A stretch of 64,000 nucleotides of DNA, from contig NZ_FOUE01000002.1 in the NCBI RefSeq assembly GCF_900114775.1, positions 645,857 to 709,856 on the forward strand. Direction: 5' to 3'. Positions 10,548 through 19,708 of this stretch are shown piece after piece. The notes under the pieces are model-generated. The model was not told where the DNA came from, did not search any database, and worked only from the letters and a program-made list of their open reading frames with translations. Source of the DNA: Marinobacter zhejiangensis (GTDB taxonomy: Bacteria; Pseudomonadota; Gammaproteobacteria; Pseudomonadales; Oleiphilaceae). Made by a program: the position numbers and the translations under genes. The number at the start of each line of letters is the position of its first letter. Position 1 is the first letter of the stretch.

Positions 10548-10844
10548 ATGACGAAGTCTGAACTGGTAGAGTTGATTGCTTCCAAGCAAACCCAGCTTTC
10601 CGTGAAAGATGTAGAGCTGGCTGTAAAAACCATTATCGAGCATATGTCTCAGTCACTGGCCGATGGTCAGCGTATAGAGATACGTGGCTTTGGCAGTTTT
10701 TCCCTGCACCATCGGGCTGCGCGTACCGGTCGGAACCCCAAGACGGGAGACGCGGTGCAATTGCCTGCCAAGTTTGTTCCGCATTTCAAGCCGGGCAAGG
10801 AGCTCAGGGAGCAGGTCAACGACAGCATGAAGCAGGGCTTCTGA
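10548..10844 (+). CDS. ihfB: integration host factor subunit beta
   Basis: DNA-bending HU-family protein that forms IHF with IhfA. The 98-residue protein shows [26 protein letters not shown] and the C-terminal KPGKELRE, all diagnostic for IHF-beta. Two in-frame ATGs exist. The one at 10539 has its AAAAGGG only 2 bases away, whereas the one at 10548 has it at about 10 bases and gives the family start MTKSELVE, so 10548 is chosen. It sits between the rpsA terminator and lapA, as in Escherichia coli and Pseudomonas. Confidence 0.96.
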   Translation: MTKSELVELIASKQTQLSVKDVELAVKTIIEHMSQSLADGQRIEIRGFGSFSLHHRAARTGRNPKTGDAVQLPAKFVPHFKPGKELREQVNDSMKQGF

Positions 10845-10916
10845 CCGGCTTTCCTTGATGCTGTGTTTTAGAGTTGCCGGTATTGAAGGCATAGAGATCA
10901 GAGGGAGCTTGCGTTA

Positions 10917-11219
10917 ATGGCCGGATTGCAGAAGGTCCTGATCATCCTGTTGGTGCTGGTTCTTGTCCTGGTGGCGTTAGTATTTTCGCTCAACAACCAG
11001 GTGGCTGTTCCCCTAAATTTTCTTGTTTTTGAAACTCAGCCGCACGGTATCGCTGTCTGGATTATTATGGCTTTTGTTCTGGGGGCTCTTTCTGGCATCC
11101 TTATCACCGTGCTTTCGACAGTTCGAACCTCTGTATCTCGTCGACAGTTGCAAAAACGCCTGACTCGGGCCGAGCGGGCACTGGAGGACTCCAAGAGTCA
11201 CGGTAACCGGACGCTTTAA
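10917..11219 (+). CDS. lapA: lipopolysaccharide assembly protein LapA (DUF1049)
   Basis: Small inner-membrane protein of 100 residues. It has two hydrophobic helices (about 5-25 and 42-65) and a basic cytoplasmic tail (RRQLQKRLTRAERALE) that is probably coiled coil. In Escherichia coli, LapA works with LapB to control LpxC turnover by FtsH, and so the lipid A level. The ATG follows AGAGGGA. The stop overlaps the lapB start by one base (TAATG), so the two are translationally coupled. Confidence 0.9.
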   Translation: MAGLQKVLIILLVLVLVLVALVFSLNNQVAVPLNFLVFETQPHGIAVWIIMAFVLGALSGILITVLSTVRTSVSRRQLQKRLTRAERALEDSKSHGNRTL

Positions 11220-12388
11220 TGGATATCATTTTTCAGTGGCTGCTGTTGACGGCTGCGGTTGCTGCTGGGTGGTTCATGGGGCGGTTCGGGCGGTCATCAC
11301 GTCGTGGTGGCCGTTCTGTCGATGATGAAGCCTCCGTTCGGGATCGGCTGCAATTCCTGTTTACCAACTACTCCGACCAAGCCGTTGAAAACTTTGTGCA
11401 GTCCTTGGCGGTTAACCCCGAAACTGTTGCTTTGCACCTCTCCATAGGGTCTCACTTTCGTAATAAGGGTGAGACTGATCGCGCGATCGTTATCCATCAG
11501 AATCTCCTGGCCCGGCCGGAATTGCCGGCCCGCTATCAGCCGCAAGTCACCTTTGAGCTCTCTCTCGACTACACCGCTGCAGGCTTGCTTGATCGTTCAG
11601 AGGCGTTGTTGCATCAGCTGATGGGAGATCGGGACTATGGTCGTAAAGCAGCGCTTCAACTCATAGAGCTTTATCAGCAGGAGCGTGAGTGGGGGAAGGC
11701 GGGTCAGGTTGGCAGGACGCTGCGGGCCAACAAAGCGGACCCGGAGCTCGATAAGGTGCTGGCCTACATTACCTGTGAGTTAGCGGACTTGGCGGTAACG
11801 AGAGATGATCGTTGGTCGGCCAATAAGTTGATCAAGGAGGCTCTTGATTATGACCGCTCCTGCGTTCGTGCGACGTTTATCCAGGTGAAGTTGCTGGTAC
11901 GTCAGGGCAGTTATAAAGAGGCTGCTCAGCACTGTATCAAGGTGTTTGATCAGAACACGGCCTTTGGCCCCGAGGCGGTAGACCGCTTGATGAAGTTGGA
12001 GCGGGAGCACGGTGATGTGCGTCGGGTGGGCAAGCGGCTCAGGAAGCTGTACGACACCTGGCCGAGTACGAGTCTCCTGCTGGCGGTGGTTGAGTCGGTT
12101 GAGCATGCCGCTGGTCGCCCGGCTGCGATTGAATTGTTGAGGCATGAGCTGGAGTTGCGGCCGAGTGTTCGTGGCTTGCTGCGGTTGGTGGAAATGGCCG
12201 GTTATGAGAAGGGGATGACAACGGATGAGGGGCGGCTTGTAAGTCGGATTGGGCATCTCATTCTGGCGAATCGGCCGGTTTATCGTTGCGTCAGTTGCGG
12301 CTTTTCCGGGCAGCAGCTGCATTGGCTGTGCCCGAGTTGTAAGACCTGGGAATCTGTCCGCCCGATCCAGGGGGTTGAGGCAGAGTGA
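11219..12388 (+). CDS. lapB: lipopolysaccharide assembly protein LapB (TPR, rubredoxin-like end)
   Basis: Membrane-anchored scaffold of 389 residues, the usual LapB length. It has one N-terminal transmembrane helix (about 3-20), TPR repeats through about residues 60-340, and a C-terminal rubredoxin-type zinc module with cysteines at 357, 360, 371 and 374 (CVSCGF and CPSC). In the family it links FtsH to LpxC and to LPS assembly. One-base overlap with lapA; pyrF follows 40 bases later, the common lapA-lapB-pyrF order. Confidence 0.94.
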   Translation: MDIIFQWLLLTAAVAAGWFMGRFGRSSRRGGRSVDDEASVRDRLQFLFTNYSDQAVENFVQSLAVNPETVALHLSIGSHFRNKGETDRAIVIHQNLLARPELPARYQPQVTFELSLDYTAAGLLDRSEALLHQLMGDRDYGRKAALQLIELYQQEREWGKAGQVGRTLRANKADPELDKVLAYITCELADLAVTRDDRWSANKLIKEALDYDRSCVRATFIQVKLLVRQGSYKEAAQHCIKVFDQNTAFGPEAVDRLMKLEREHGDVRRVGKRLRKLYDTWPSTSLLLAVVESVEHAAGRPAAIELLRHELELRPSVRGLLRLVEMAGYEKGMTTDEGRLVSRIGHLILANRPVYRCVSCGFSGQQLHWLCPSCKTWESVRPIQGVEAE

Positions 12389-12428
12389 CAGGTGAGTATG
12401 AATGTAGACCGGATAGGTGAGAACGGAT

Positions 12429-13133
12429 ATGCAGAAAGACCCAAAGATTATCGTTGCGCTGGATTTTCCATCTGAGGAGCCGGCGCTGGCGTTAGTAGAC
12501 TCCCTGAATCCGGAGTTGTGCCGCCTCAAGGTGGGCAAAGAGCTGTTTACCCGTTCCGGGCCTGCGCTGGTGAAAGCGTTGCAGTCCCGTGGTTTTGAGG
12601 TGTTTCTGGATCTCAAGTTTCACGATATTCCCAATACGACGTCGGCCGCAGTGGCTGCGGCGGCGGATCTTGGAGTGTGGATGGTGAATGTGCATGCTTC
12701 CGGCGGCGCCCGCATGATGGAAGCTTGTCGTGAGAGGCTTGAGTCCTTTGGTGCTGATCGCCCTTTGCTGATTGCCGTGACCGTGTTGACCAGCATGGGG
12801 GCGGACGACTTGCGGGGTATTGGGGTGACGGTATCCCCGGCTGAGCAGGTCTCCAGGCTTGCGGCGCTGACGGCTGAGTGCGGTCTGGATGGCGTCGTCT
12901 GTTCTGCTCAGGAGGCGCCGGTCCTGAAGCAGGAACGGGGTGATCGCTTTACCCTGGTCACACCTGGGATTCGACCGCTGACGGCCGCTAAAGGAGATCA
13001 GCAGCGCGTGATGACCCCTGTGGATGCGCTGGCGGCGGGTAGTGATTATCTGGTGATTGGTCGGCCAATCACGCAGGCTGATGACCCTCTGGCGGCTCTG
13101 GAAGCGATTCACCGGGAAATTGTTTCCCGTTAA
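12429..13133 (+). CDS. pyrF: orotidine 5'-phosphate decarboxylase
   Basis: Last step of UMP synthesis, decarboxylating OMP. The 234 residues begin [10 protein letters not shown] and carry the catalytic segment [10 protein letters not shown] and the phosphate-binding end [19 protein letters not shown] at 12417 would lengthen it by four residues. The ATG at 12429 is preferred because the family starts near this point. Two possible terminators lie between its stop and the oppositely oriented tRNA-Asn. Confidence 0.96.
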   Translation: MQKDPKIIVALDFPSEEPALALVDSLNPELCRLKVGKELFTRSGPALVKALQSRGFEVFLDLKFHDIPNTTSAAVAAAADLGVWMVNVHASGGARMMEACRERLESFGADRPLLIAVTVLTSMGADDLRGIGVTVSPAEQVSRLAALTAECGLDGVVCSAQEAPVLKQERGDRFTLVTPGIRPLTAAKGDQQRVMTPVDALAAGSDYLVIGRPITQADDPLAALEAIHREIVSR

Positions 13134-13190
13134 TTGAATTGTCAGACCCTGTCGGGCTTCTAAAGCCTGTGGCGCTCGGTCGTGCTTTTT

Positions 13191-13215
13191 GTTGGCGCGC
13201 CGGGCGCTTTTTTTT
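13191..13215 (+). terminator. possible pyrF terminator
   Basis: A short GC-rich stem (GCGC/GCGC, 13195-13207) is followed by eight T residues (13208-13215). The stem is short, so this is only moderately supported. Confidence 0.5.
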
Positions 13216-13253
13216 AGCGATTTGCCGGGGCCGTCTTTGCCTGATTTTCAGGC

Positions 13254-13291
13254 AAAAAAAAGCCGCTGTCTCAGTGAGTTAGCGGCTTTTC
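13254..13291. terminator. bidirectional terminator between pyrF and tRNA-Asn
   Basis: Stem AGCCGCT (13261-13267) and AGCGGCT (13281-13287), with a run of A before and T after, so a U-run is formed on either strand. It lies 7 bases beyond the 3' end of the minus-strand tRNA. A near-identical stem lies at the same place after the second tRNA-Asn copy. Confidence 0.85.
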
Positions 13292-13298
13292 AAAATAG

Positions 13299-13374
13299 TG
13301 GCTCCCCGACCTGGGCTCGAACCAGGGACAAACGGATTAACAGTCCGTTGCTCTACCAACTGAGCTATCGGGGA
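13299..13374 (-). tRNA. tRNA-Asn (anticodon GTT), copy 1
   Basis: A 76-base cloverleaf read on the minus strand. The acceptor stem is TCCCCGA/TCGGGGA, the D-arm AGCTCAGTTGGTAGAGC, the anticodon GTT is at 13341-13339, and the T-arm is CTGGTTCGAGCCCAG. The CCA end is encoded. The copy at 28026-28101 is identical. A near-consensus promoter lies just upstream. Confidence 0.98.
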
Positions 13375-13398
13375 ACGTCGTCGTGTGACGAGGCGCGT

Positions 13399-13427
13399 AT
13401 ATTAAGGTCACTTACGCGCCTCGTCAA
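13399..13427 (-). promoter_or_regulatory. promoter of tRNA-Asn copy 1
   Basis: Minus strand: -35 TTGACG (13427-13422), exactly 17 bases of spacer, -10 TAATAT (13404-13399), then a GC-rich discriminator (ACGCGCC). GC-rich discriminators are typical of stable-RNA promoters under stringent control. The second tRNA-Asn copy has the same layout. Confidence 0.85.
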
Positions 13428-13443
13428 CCCCTGATTTGCAGAT

Positions 13444-14628
13444 TTATTTCAAAGCGTTCTGCAGGCGGGAAACGGCTTCTTTAAGGATGTCCATGCTGGT
13501 GGCAAAGCTGAGGCGCATATGGCCGGGAGCGCCAAAAGCCGAGCCAGGGACCAGGGCTACGCCAGCTTCTTGAAGCAGCTTTTCCGCCAGTTCTACATCA
13601 TTGCTGACGCCGTCAGCGGCCTCGATAGCTTGGTGGAAGCTCGGGAAGACATAGAAAGTGCCATCGCCCTTCAGGCATTCAACGCCAGGCAGGGTGTTGA
13701 GTGCTTCTACCAGGTAGTCGTGACGCTCCTTGAAGGCCTTGACCATTTCGCCAACGCAGTCCTGGGAGCCGTCCAGCGCGGCCTGGGCCGCGGCCTGGGA
13801 GATCGACGCCGGGTTGGACGTGCTCTGGGACTGGATTTTCTTCATGGCGCCAATGACTTTGGCCGGACCTGCCGCGTATCCGATACGCCAGCCGGTCATG
13901 GAATAGGCCTTGGACACACCGTTCAGCACGAAGGTGCGGTCATACAGCTCTGGAGTGGCGTTCAGGATGTTGCAGAACGGTTGCCCGGTCCAGAGGATGG
14001 GTTCATACATGTCATCGGTGGCCACCATGACGTGCGGGTGCTTCTTGAGCACTTCGCCAAGAGCTTTTAGTTCGTCAAGGGTGTACGCCATGCCACTCGG
14101 GTTGGAGGGGCTGTTGATGACGAACAGGCGAGTGCGCTCGGTGATGGCCGCTTCAAGCTGTTCGGCGGTAATCTTGAAACGGGTGGCGGCTGAGGTTTCG
14201 ATGACCACAGGCTTGCCTTCTGCAACCAGGACCATATCGGGGTAGGACACCCAGTAAGGCGCCGGGATGATGGCTTCATCACCTGGGTTCAGGATAGCCA
14301 GGGCGAGGTTGAAAAAGCTCTGCTTGCCGCCACTGGATACCAGAATCTGGTTGGCTTCGTAGTCAAGCCCGTTGTCGCGTTTGAACTTGTTGATGATGGC
14401 TTTCTTCAGAGCCGGGGTACCATCAACTGCAGTGTACTTGGTCTGACCGGTCTTGATCGCCTCAATAGCAGCGTTCTTGATATGATCCGGTGTATCGAAG
14501 TCAGGCTCCCCGGCACCCAGGCCAATAATGTCGTGGCCAGCGGCGCGAAGCTCGGCCGCCTTGTTGGTGACTGCGAGAGTGGGAGATGGCTTGATGGCCT
14601 GTACTCGGCTGGATAGTTGAAGGTCCAA
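13444..14628 (-). CDS. pyridoxal phosphate-dependent aspartate aminotransferase
   Basis: Class I aminotransferase of 394 residues, related to the AspC/AAT subgroup Ib. It shows GAGEPDFDTP, INSPSNPSG, the PLP-lysine motif NGVSKAYSMTGWRIGY and a C-terminal RLSFATSM. It probably interconverts aspartate and oxaloacetate; activity on prephenate is known for some subgroup Ib members but is not shown here. I chose the TTG at 14628 because AAGGAG lies 7-8 bases upstream and the protein then begins DLQLSSRVQAIKPSPT. The longer frame to 14721 adds 31 unrelated residues. Divergent from uvrB; tRNA-Asn lies upstream of its stop side. Confidence 0.92.
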   Translation of the reverse strand: MDLQLSSRVQAIKPSPTLAVTNKAAELRAAGHDIIGLGAGEPDFDTPDHIKNAAIEAIKTGQTKYTAVDGTPALKKAIINKFKRDNGLDYEANQILVSSGGKQSFFNLALAILNPGDEAIIPAPYWVSYPDMVLVAEGKPVVIETSAATRFKITAEQLEAAITERTRLFVINSPSNPSGMAYTLDELKALGEVLKKHPHVMVATDDMYEPILWTGQPFCNILNATPELYDRTFVLNGVSKAYSMTGWRIGYAAGPAKVIGAMKKIQSQSTSNPASISQAAAQAALDGSQDCVGEMVKAFKERHDYLVEALNTLPGVECLKGDGTFYVFPSFHQAIEAADGVSNDVELAEKLLQEAGVALVPGSAFGAPGHMRLSFATSMDILKEAVSRLQNALK

Positions 14629-14789
14629 ACTTGCGCTCCTTGAAAGCTGCGTCTGAGATAGCGACGTCGGAGGTTGCCAGAGGAATTGGCGGGCCGACGC
14701 TAAACCCGCAGATGGTACCATGAAGCCTGGCCGAGGATAAGATGAACTGGCCGAACAAATGCAGGAAAACCGGAGGATAGAGCGCTACC

Positions 14790-16853
14790 ATGGCAAAAGA
14801 CCAGAACGACAGTCCCGATCGGGGGAACACCTTCAGGGTCAGTTCCGATTTTGAGCCTTCGGGAGACCAGCCCAAGGCCATTGCTGGTCTAGTGGATGGA
14901 ATTGATTCGGGCCTTGCGCATCAAACACTCCTGGGTGTAACGGGCTCGGGCAAGACGTTTACCATTGCCAACGTGATCGAGCGTGTTCAGCGACCGACCA
15001 TCATCATGGCGCACAACAAAACCCTGGCTGCCCAGCTCTATGGTGAGTTCCGCGAGTTCTTTCCGGACAACGCTGTGGAATATTTTGTTTCCTACTACGA
15101 TTACTACCAGCCTGAGGCCTACGTGCCTTCGTCTGATACGTTTATCGAGAAGGATGCCTCGATCAACGAGCACATCGAACAAATGCGGTTGTCGGCAACC
15201 AAGGCGTTGCTGGAACGGCCGGACGCCATCATTGTTGCCACGGTGTCCGCCATCTACGGTCTTGGTGATCCTCAGTCCTACCTCAAGATGATGCTGCATA
15301 TCGACCGCGGCGACCAGGTCGATCAGCGCTTTATACTTCGGCGGCTGGCCGAGCTCCAGTACACCCGCAACGACGTTGAATTCCATCGCGCCAACTATCG
15401 GGTGAGGGGGGATGTCATTGACGTCTTCCCAGCGGAATCTGAGCGTGAAGCCATTCGCATTGAGTTGTTCGACGATGAGGTCGAAAACCTCAGTTACTTC
15501 GACCCGCTGACCGGCGAAGTTCTGCGGCGGGTGCCCAGGGTTACCATCTATCCCAAGTCCCACTATGTGACACCGCGCCAGACAGTGCTCGATGCGGTTG
15601 ACCAGATCAAGCTGGAGCTCGGTGAGCGGCTGGCTCAGTTGAGGGATAACAATCGCCTGGTGGAAGCCCAGCGGCTGGAAGAACGAACCCGCTATGATGT
15701 GGAGATGATGCTCGAGCTGGGCTATTGCAACGGCATCGAGAACTACTCCCGTTACCTGTCGGGTCGCCGCCCGGGTGAAGCTCCGCCCACGCTGTTTGAT
15801 TACCTTCCCCCCAACGCCTTACTGGTGGTGGATGAGTCTCACGTCACGATTCCGCAGATAGGCGCAATGTATAAGGGCGACCGGTCCCGTAAGGAAACCC
15901 TGGTGGAGTATGGCTTCCGGTTGCCTTCGGCGCTTGATAACCGGCCGATGCGCTTTGACGAATGGGAGCGAATTGCGCCGCAGATGGTGTTTGTCTCTGC
16001 CACCCCCGGCGATTACGAAGCGCAGCATACCGGGCAGGTTGTGGAACAGGTGGTCCGGCCGACGGGGTTGCTGGATCCGGAAATCGAAGTGCGGCCGGCA
16101 TCCACCCAGGTGGACGACCTGCTGTCCGAGATTCATGCGCGGGTGGCGGTGGACGAGCGTGTGCTGGTGACCACGCTCACCAAGCGAATGGCAGAGGATT
16201 TGACCGACTTCCTGCTTGACCATGATATCCGGGTTCGTTACCTGCACTCCGACATCGATACTGTTGAGCGGGTCGAGATTATCCGTGACCTGCGTCGCGG
16301 TGAATTTGATGTGCTGGTGGGCATTAACCTCTTGCGAGAAGGCCTGGATATGCCGGAAGTCTCCCTGGTTGCCATCCTCGATGCCGACAAGGAAGGGTTC
16401 CTGCGTTCAGAGCGCTCGTTAATCCAGACCATTGGCCGGGCTGCTCGGAACGTGAATGGCAAGGCGATTCTGTATGGCGATCGGATAACCGGCTCAATGC
16501 AACGGTCAATCGACGAAACCCAGCGGCGTCGGGCGAAGCAGCAGGCTCATAACGAGGAGCACGGTATTACGCCGAAAGGGCTCAACAAGAAGATTGCCGA
16601 CATTATGGAAGGGGCGACCGGGTCTGCAGGGCGGGGTCGCCGCAAGCCGGAGCGTCCCGGTGAGCGAGCCGCGGAAGAAGCGGAGCACTACCGTGCCAAA
16701 GCACACGGCCATTCGCCGGAGCAGCTGCTCAAGGATATCTCGGAGCTGGAAGACAAAATGTACAAAGCGGCCTCGGAGCTGGACTTTGAAACCGCCGCAC
16801 GCTTGCGTGATGAAATTGCCGAGCTGAAAGAGGCGGCGATCCGCACCGCCTGA
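14790..16853 (+). CDS. uvrB: excinuclease ABC subunit B
   Basis: Damage-verifying helicase-like subunit of nucleotide excision repair, working with UvrA and UvrC. The 687 residues hold a P-loop ([10 protein letters not shown]), the beta-hairpin region [12 protein letters not shown], helicase motifs ([20 protein letters not shown]) and the C-terminal UVR domain ([20 protein letters not shown]) that binds UvrC. The ATG has CGGAGGA upstream. I looked for a LexA box in the 160-base divergent region and found none matching CTGT-N8-ACAG. It ends 6 bases before the convergent GNAT-C39 gene. Confidence 0.97.
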   Translation: MAKDQNDSPDRGNTFRVSSDFEPSGDQPKAIAGLVDGIDSGLAHQTLLGVTGSGKTFTIANVIERVQRPTIIMAHNKTLAAQLYGEFREFFPDNAVEYFVSYYDYYQPEAYVPSSDTFIEKDASINEHIEQMRLSATKALLERPDAIIVATVSAIYGLGDPQSYLKMMLHIDRGDQVDQRFILRRLAELQYTRNDVEFHRANYRVRGDVIDVFPAESEREAIRIELFDDEVENLSYFDPLTGEVLRRVPRVTIYPKSHYVTPRQTVLDAVDQIKLELGERLAQLRDNNRLVEAQRLEERTRYDVEMMLELGYCNGIENYSRYLSGRRPGEAPPTLFDYLPPNALLVVDESHVTIPQIGAMYKGDRSRKETLVEYGFRLPSALDNRPMRFDEWERIAPQMVFVSATPGDYEAQHTGQVVEQVVRPTGLLDPEIEVRPASTQVDDLLSEIHARVAVDERVLVTTLTKRMAEDLTDFLLDHDIRVRYLHSDIDTVERVEIIRDLRRGEFDVLVGINLLREGLDMPEVSLVAILDADKEGFLRSERSLIQTIGRAARNVNGKAILYGDRITGSMQRSIDETQRRRAKQQAHNEEHGITPKGLNKKIADIMEGATGSAGRGRRKPERPGERAAEEAEHYRAKAHGHSPEQLLKDISELEDKMYKAASELDFETAARLRDEIAELKEAAIRTA

Positions 16854-16859
16854 CGGCCT

Positions 16860-17978
16860 TCAGCCGGTGCGTCTCGGGCCGACAATCACGGCCGCTTTCA
16901 GGGGCGTGTTGCTGCCATAGCGTTGCATGCGTTCGAAGATCTGCCGGTCAACCGGCACGTACTGTTTGTCGGAGACGGTTTCCCCCTCGGCAACATCCAC
17001 TTCCGGGTCATTGAGGTATACAAAGCGGTCATCCATTGCGGTGACCGTTACCCAATGGGGCACCCGACTCTGGTTCAATTGCCAGGTGCTGATCAGGATG
17101 ACTGGAATCTTGCCGGCAGACAGTGCCTGTTGCATCTGCTGTAGCGTCAGGCTGTCGTGGCTCAGGTGTACCCCGGACTGTTCAATGTCATGTATGAACC
17201 CCTCATGGACCAGTTCCAGGACGCGTTTTTTGTTCTCATCACGCACGGTCTGTTGGAACAGGGGACCGCTGTGGCTGATAAACGCACTCACTTCAAAGCC
17301 GCGATGCCAGGCAGCCAACGCCAGGCCATGGGGACCGCATCCGCCATGACCGGCCAGCATAAAGATGGTGGTCGCTTCACGCCAGATCCGAAGCTCTTCC
17401 AAAGGGCTGAGCTCACTGTCCGGGCTCAGCGCAACCATTGCCATCATCAGCGCTGCCGGTCCACAGGTAAATTCGGTGGTTTGGGGGTAGTACGGCACGC
17501 TCGGGTAATCCCCGGATTTTTCGTAGAACAGGATGCGGCGCTCGAAACGCAGCGCGTCGCTGTGGTCCTCGTAGTAGTCGTTATAGGTGCCGAATTGGCG
17601 GTAACCCAGGCGCTGATAGAGACGGATGGCTGCCGTATTGTCCTTTCGGACTTCCAGCCGCATCACAATCCGGCCCGCCTTCCTGGCAACCGCTTCTGCT
17701 TCTTTGAGCAGTAACTCACCAATGCCCTGACCGCGAGCTTTTGGATCAACGCCAATGGAGTAGATTCTGGCCAAGCGTGTCGCGGCATGCATGAACACCA
17801 GGCAATAGCCCAACAACGCCCCTTGCTGCTCAGCGACCAACAGGCAGTCCCGGGGCATGCTGATAAACCGCCGAAAGCTTCTCCGGGAGATGCGGTCGAT
17901 GGCGAACAGCTGGTTTTCCAGCGTCGTCAGGCGATCCAGGTCGGCCAGGGTGGCGGGGCGAATGAGAACATCAGCCAT
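16860..17978 (-). CDS. GNAT acetyltransferase fused to a C39-like cysteine peptidase
   Basis: Fusion of 372 residues. Residues 1-150 form a RimI-like GNAT domain (acetyl-CoA loop RGQGIG at 82-87). Residues 155-370 form a papain-like C39-type domain with an apparent catalytic triad: Cys172 in EFTCGPAA, His308 in VPHWV and Asp324 in LNDPE, with Gln166 as a likely oxyanion residue. There is no transmembrane or ABC part, unlike bacteriocin exporters with C39 domains. It is divergent from a RimK-like ATP-grasp gene, so the two probably form one peptide-modifying pathway whose substrate is unknown. The start at 17978 gives a normal GNAT N-terminus (MADVLIRPATLADLD); the frame continues upstream to 18116 without family sense. 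Confidence 0.85.
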   Translation of the reverse strand: MADVLIRPATLADLDRLTTLENQLFAIDRISRRSFRRFISMPRDCLLVAEQQGALLGYCLVFMHAATRLARIYSIGVDPKARGQGIGELLLKEAEAVARKAGRIVMRLEVRKDNTAAIRLYQRLGYRQFGTYNDYYEDHSDALRFERRILFYEKSGDYPSVPYYPQTTEFTCGPAALMMAMVALSPDSELSPLEELRIWREATTIFMLAGHGGCGPHGLALAAWHRGFEVSAFISHSGPLFQQTVRDENKKRVLELVHEGFIHDIEQSGVHLSHDSLTLQQMQQALSAGKIPVILISTWQLNQSRVPHWVTVTAMDDRFVYLNDPEVDVAEGETVSDKQYVPVDRQIFERMQRYGSNTPLKAAVIVGPRRTG

Positions 17979-18059
17979 AGGCGGAACTCTTAATGGGTTG
18001 GCTAGCGGGAGGCATGGCCGGAACAGTGGAGAGTACGGCCATTTCTGGGCGCCTTGACT

Positions 18060-18072
18060 GTTGATTATCAAC
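18060..18072. promoter_or_regulatory. 13-bp palindrome in the divergent GNAT-C39 / ATP-grasp control region
   Basis: GTTGAT-T-ATCAAC is a perfect palindrome, roughly in the middle of the 242-base gap between the two divergent genes. It directly follows a TTGACT that could serve as a -35, but no good -10 is seen at 16-18 bases. It could be an operator shared by both genes. Confidence 0.4.
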
Positions 18073-18220
18073 CAGTAAGCGCCTCTTCGACAGCATAATC
18101 GGATGCGTAAAAACACCCATCGTCAGACTATTGTCGCTGCACGGTCCAAGGCGTATTGTTGCGGCTTCGGCCGAGCGTTCGCGAGGCCTCCGGCACAGAC
18201 CTCAGGGAGGGGCTGCCACC

Positions 18221-19702
18221 GTGTCAAAGCTACTGATTGTTGTCGATCAGCCCACCGACTGGGCACCGTTTTTTCCAAGTGATGATGTCCAGACGTTTGA
18301 GCAATATCTGAACGGCACGCAACGGGATCATACCCGCACGCGAGTGATCAACCTGTGCCAAAGTGCCCGCTACCTCAGCCGTGGTTACTATTGCTCATTG
18401 CTGGCAGAAGCCCGGGGGCATCATGTTATGCCTTCTGTCGCCACCCTCAATGATCTCAGTCGTAAGGGCCTGTTTTCCCTGGAGCTCAGTGAGTTGGACT
18501 CCGAAGCGTTGACCTGGCTGGATCAGGCGGCGGAGCAGCGGGGCAGTGGGGGCAAGCTGATCCTGAGGACCTACTTCGGGCAGGCGGAGGCGCCAGAGCT
18601 TAAACGGGTTGCCCGGAGTCTGTTTGAGCGGTTCCCATGCCCAATCCTGGAAGTGCAGTTCAAGCATCGCCGCAGCTGGCAGATTGAATCGATGAAGCCG
18701 GTGTCGCCTGTTGAACTCAGCGAATCGGAACAGGATGCGTTTGCCGAAGCGCTGGATCGCTTCAGTAGCATTGTCTGGCGTAAGCCCAAGGGACGCCGCC
18801 GCTATCGTTTTGATTTGGCCATGCTGGTGAACCCTGATGAAGCGCTGCCGCCGAGCAATAAGGTTGCGCTCGCGCGTTTCATCAAGGCCGGAAGCAAACT
18901 GGGTATTAATGTTGAGCAGGTGACAAAGCGTGATTACGCACGCCTGCCTGAATACGATGGGCTCTTCATCCGGGAAACCACGGCCATTGACCACCACACC
19001 TATCGATTTGCCCGCAAGGCCGAAGCGGAGGGGTTGGTGGTCATTGATGACCCGGCCTCGATACTGCGTTGTACCAATAAGGTGTTCCTGGCAGACCTGC
19101 TCAGTAACAACAGGGTTCCCACACCCACAACGCTGATCCTGTCGCGGGACCAGAAAGACAGCATTGAGCAGGTGGTCAGCACCATCGGTTTCCCGGTGGT
19201 GGTGAAGATTCCCGATGGGGCGTTTTCCCGCGGCATTAGCCGTGCGGAAAATAAGGCGGAACTCAGGGAAGCGCTGACGAAGTTGTTTCGCCAGTCTGCC
19301 CTGGTTCTGGCTCAGGAGTATCTCTACACAGACTACGACTGGCGTATCGGTGTGCTGGGTGGGCGGGCCATTTATGCCTGTAAGTACTACATGGTCAAGG
19401 GGCACTGGCAGATCTACCAGCATGGCGGGGGTTCAGAGGTAAGCAGCGGTGGCTTTGAAACCATGCCGACTTACGAAGTGCCCCGAAAAGTCATACAGGC
19501 CGCCCTTAATGCGACGCGGCTGATTGGTAATGGTCTTTACGGTGTGGATATCAAACAGTCTGGTCAGCGGATTGCGGTGATCGAAGTGAATGACAACCCC
19601 AGCATTGATGCCGGGGTCGAAGACAAGTTTCTTGGCGGTGAGCTCTATACCTTGGTGATGCAGGAGTTCTTGGCCCGGATGGAGGAGAAGCGGCGCCGTT
19701 AA
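18221..19702 (+). CDS. RimK-like ATP-grasp ligase with N-terminal RLAN domain
   Basis: Predicted ATP-dependent carboxylate-amine ligase of 493 residues. The N-terminal third (KLLIVVDQPTDWAPFFPSDD onward) resembles the RimK-like ATP-grasp N-terminal (RLAN) domain. The C-terminal part (about 290-485) is an ATP-grasp fold with VVKIPDGAFSRGI, the YTDYDWRIGVLGG strand and the metal-binding end IEVNDNPSIDAGVED. The GTG at 18221 is chosen because AGGGAGG precedes it and the protein then starts at the conserved segment; the frame is open back to 18131. Paired divergently with the GNAT-C39 protein. RimK relatives add glutamate or other residues to protein or peptide ends; the actual substrate here is unknown. 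Confidence 0.88.
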   Translation: MSKLLIVVDQPTDWAPFFPSDDVQTFEQYLNGTQRDHTRTRVINLCQSARYLSRGYYCSLLAEARGHHVMPSVATLNDLSRKGLFSLELSELDSEALTWLDQAAEQRGSGGKLILRTYFGQAEAPELKRVARSLFERFPCPILEVQFKHRRSWQIESMKPVSPVELSESEQDAFAEALDRFSSIVWRKPKGRRRYRFDLAMLVNPDEALPPSNKVALARFIKAGSKLGINVEQVTKRDYARLPEYDGLFIRETTAIDHHTYRFARKAEAEGLVVIDDPASILRCTNKVFLADLLSNNRVPTPTTLILSRDQKDSIEQVVSTIGFPVVVKIPDGAFSRGISRAENKAELREALTKLFRQSALVLAQEYLYTDYDWRIGVLGGRAIYACKYYMVKGHWQIYQHGGGSEVSSGGFETMPTYEVPRKVIQAALNATRLIGNGLYGVDIKQSGQRIAVIEVNDNPSIDAGVEDKFLGGELYTLVMQEFLARMEEKRRR

Positions 19703-19708
19703 GGCGCC

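Noticed and set aside
14629..14789. Possible LexA box before uvrB
   Set aside because: CTG...CAG at 14750-14772 has the wrong spacing and lacks CTGT/ACAG.
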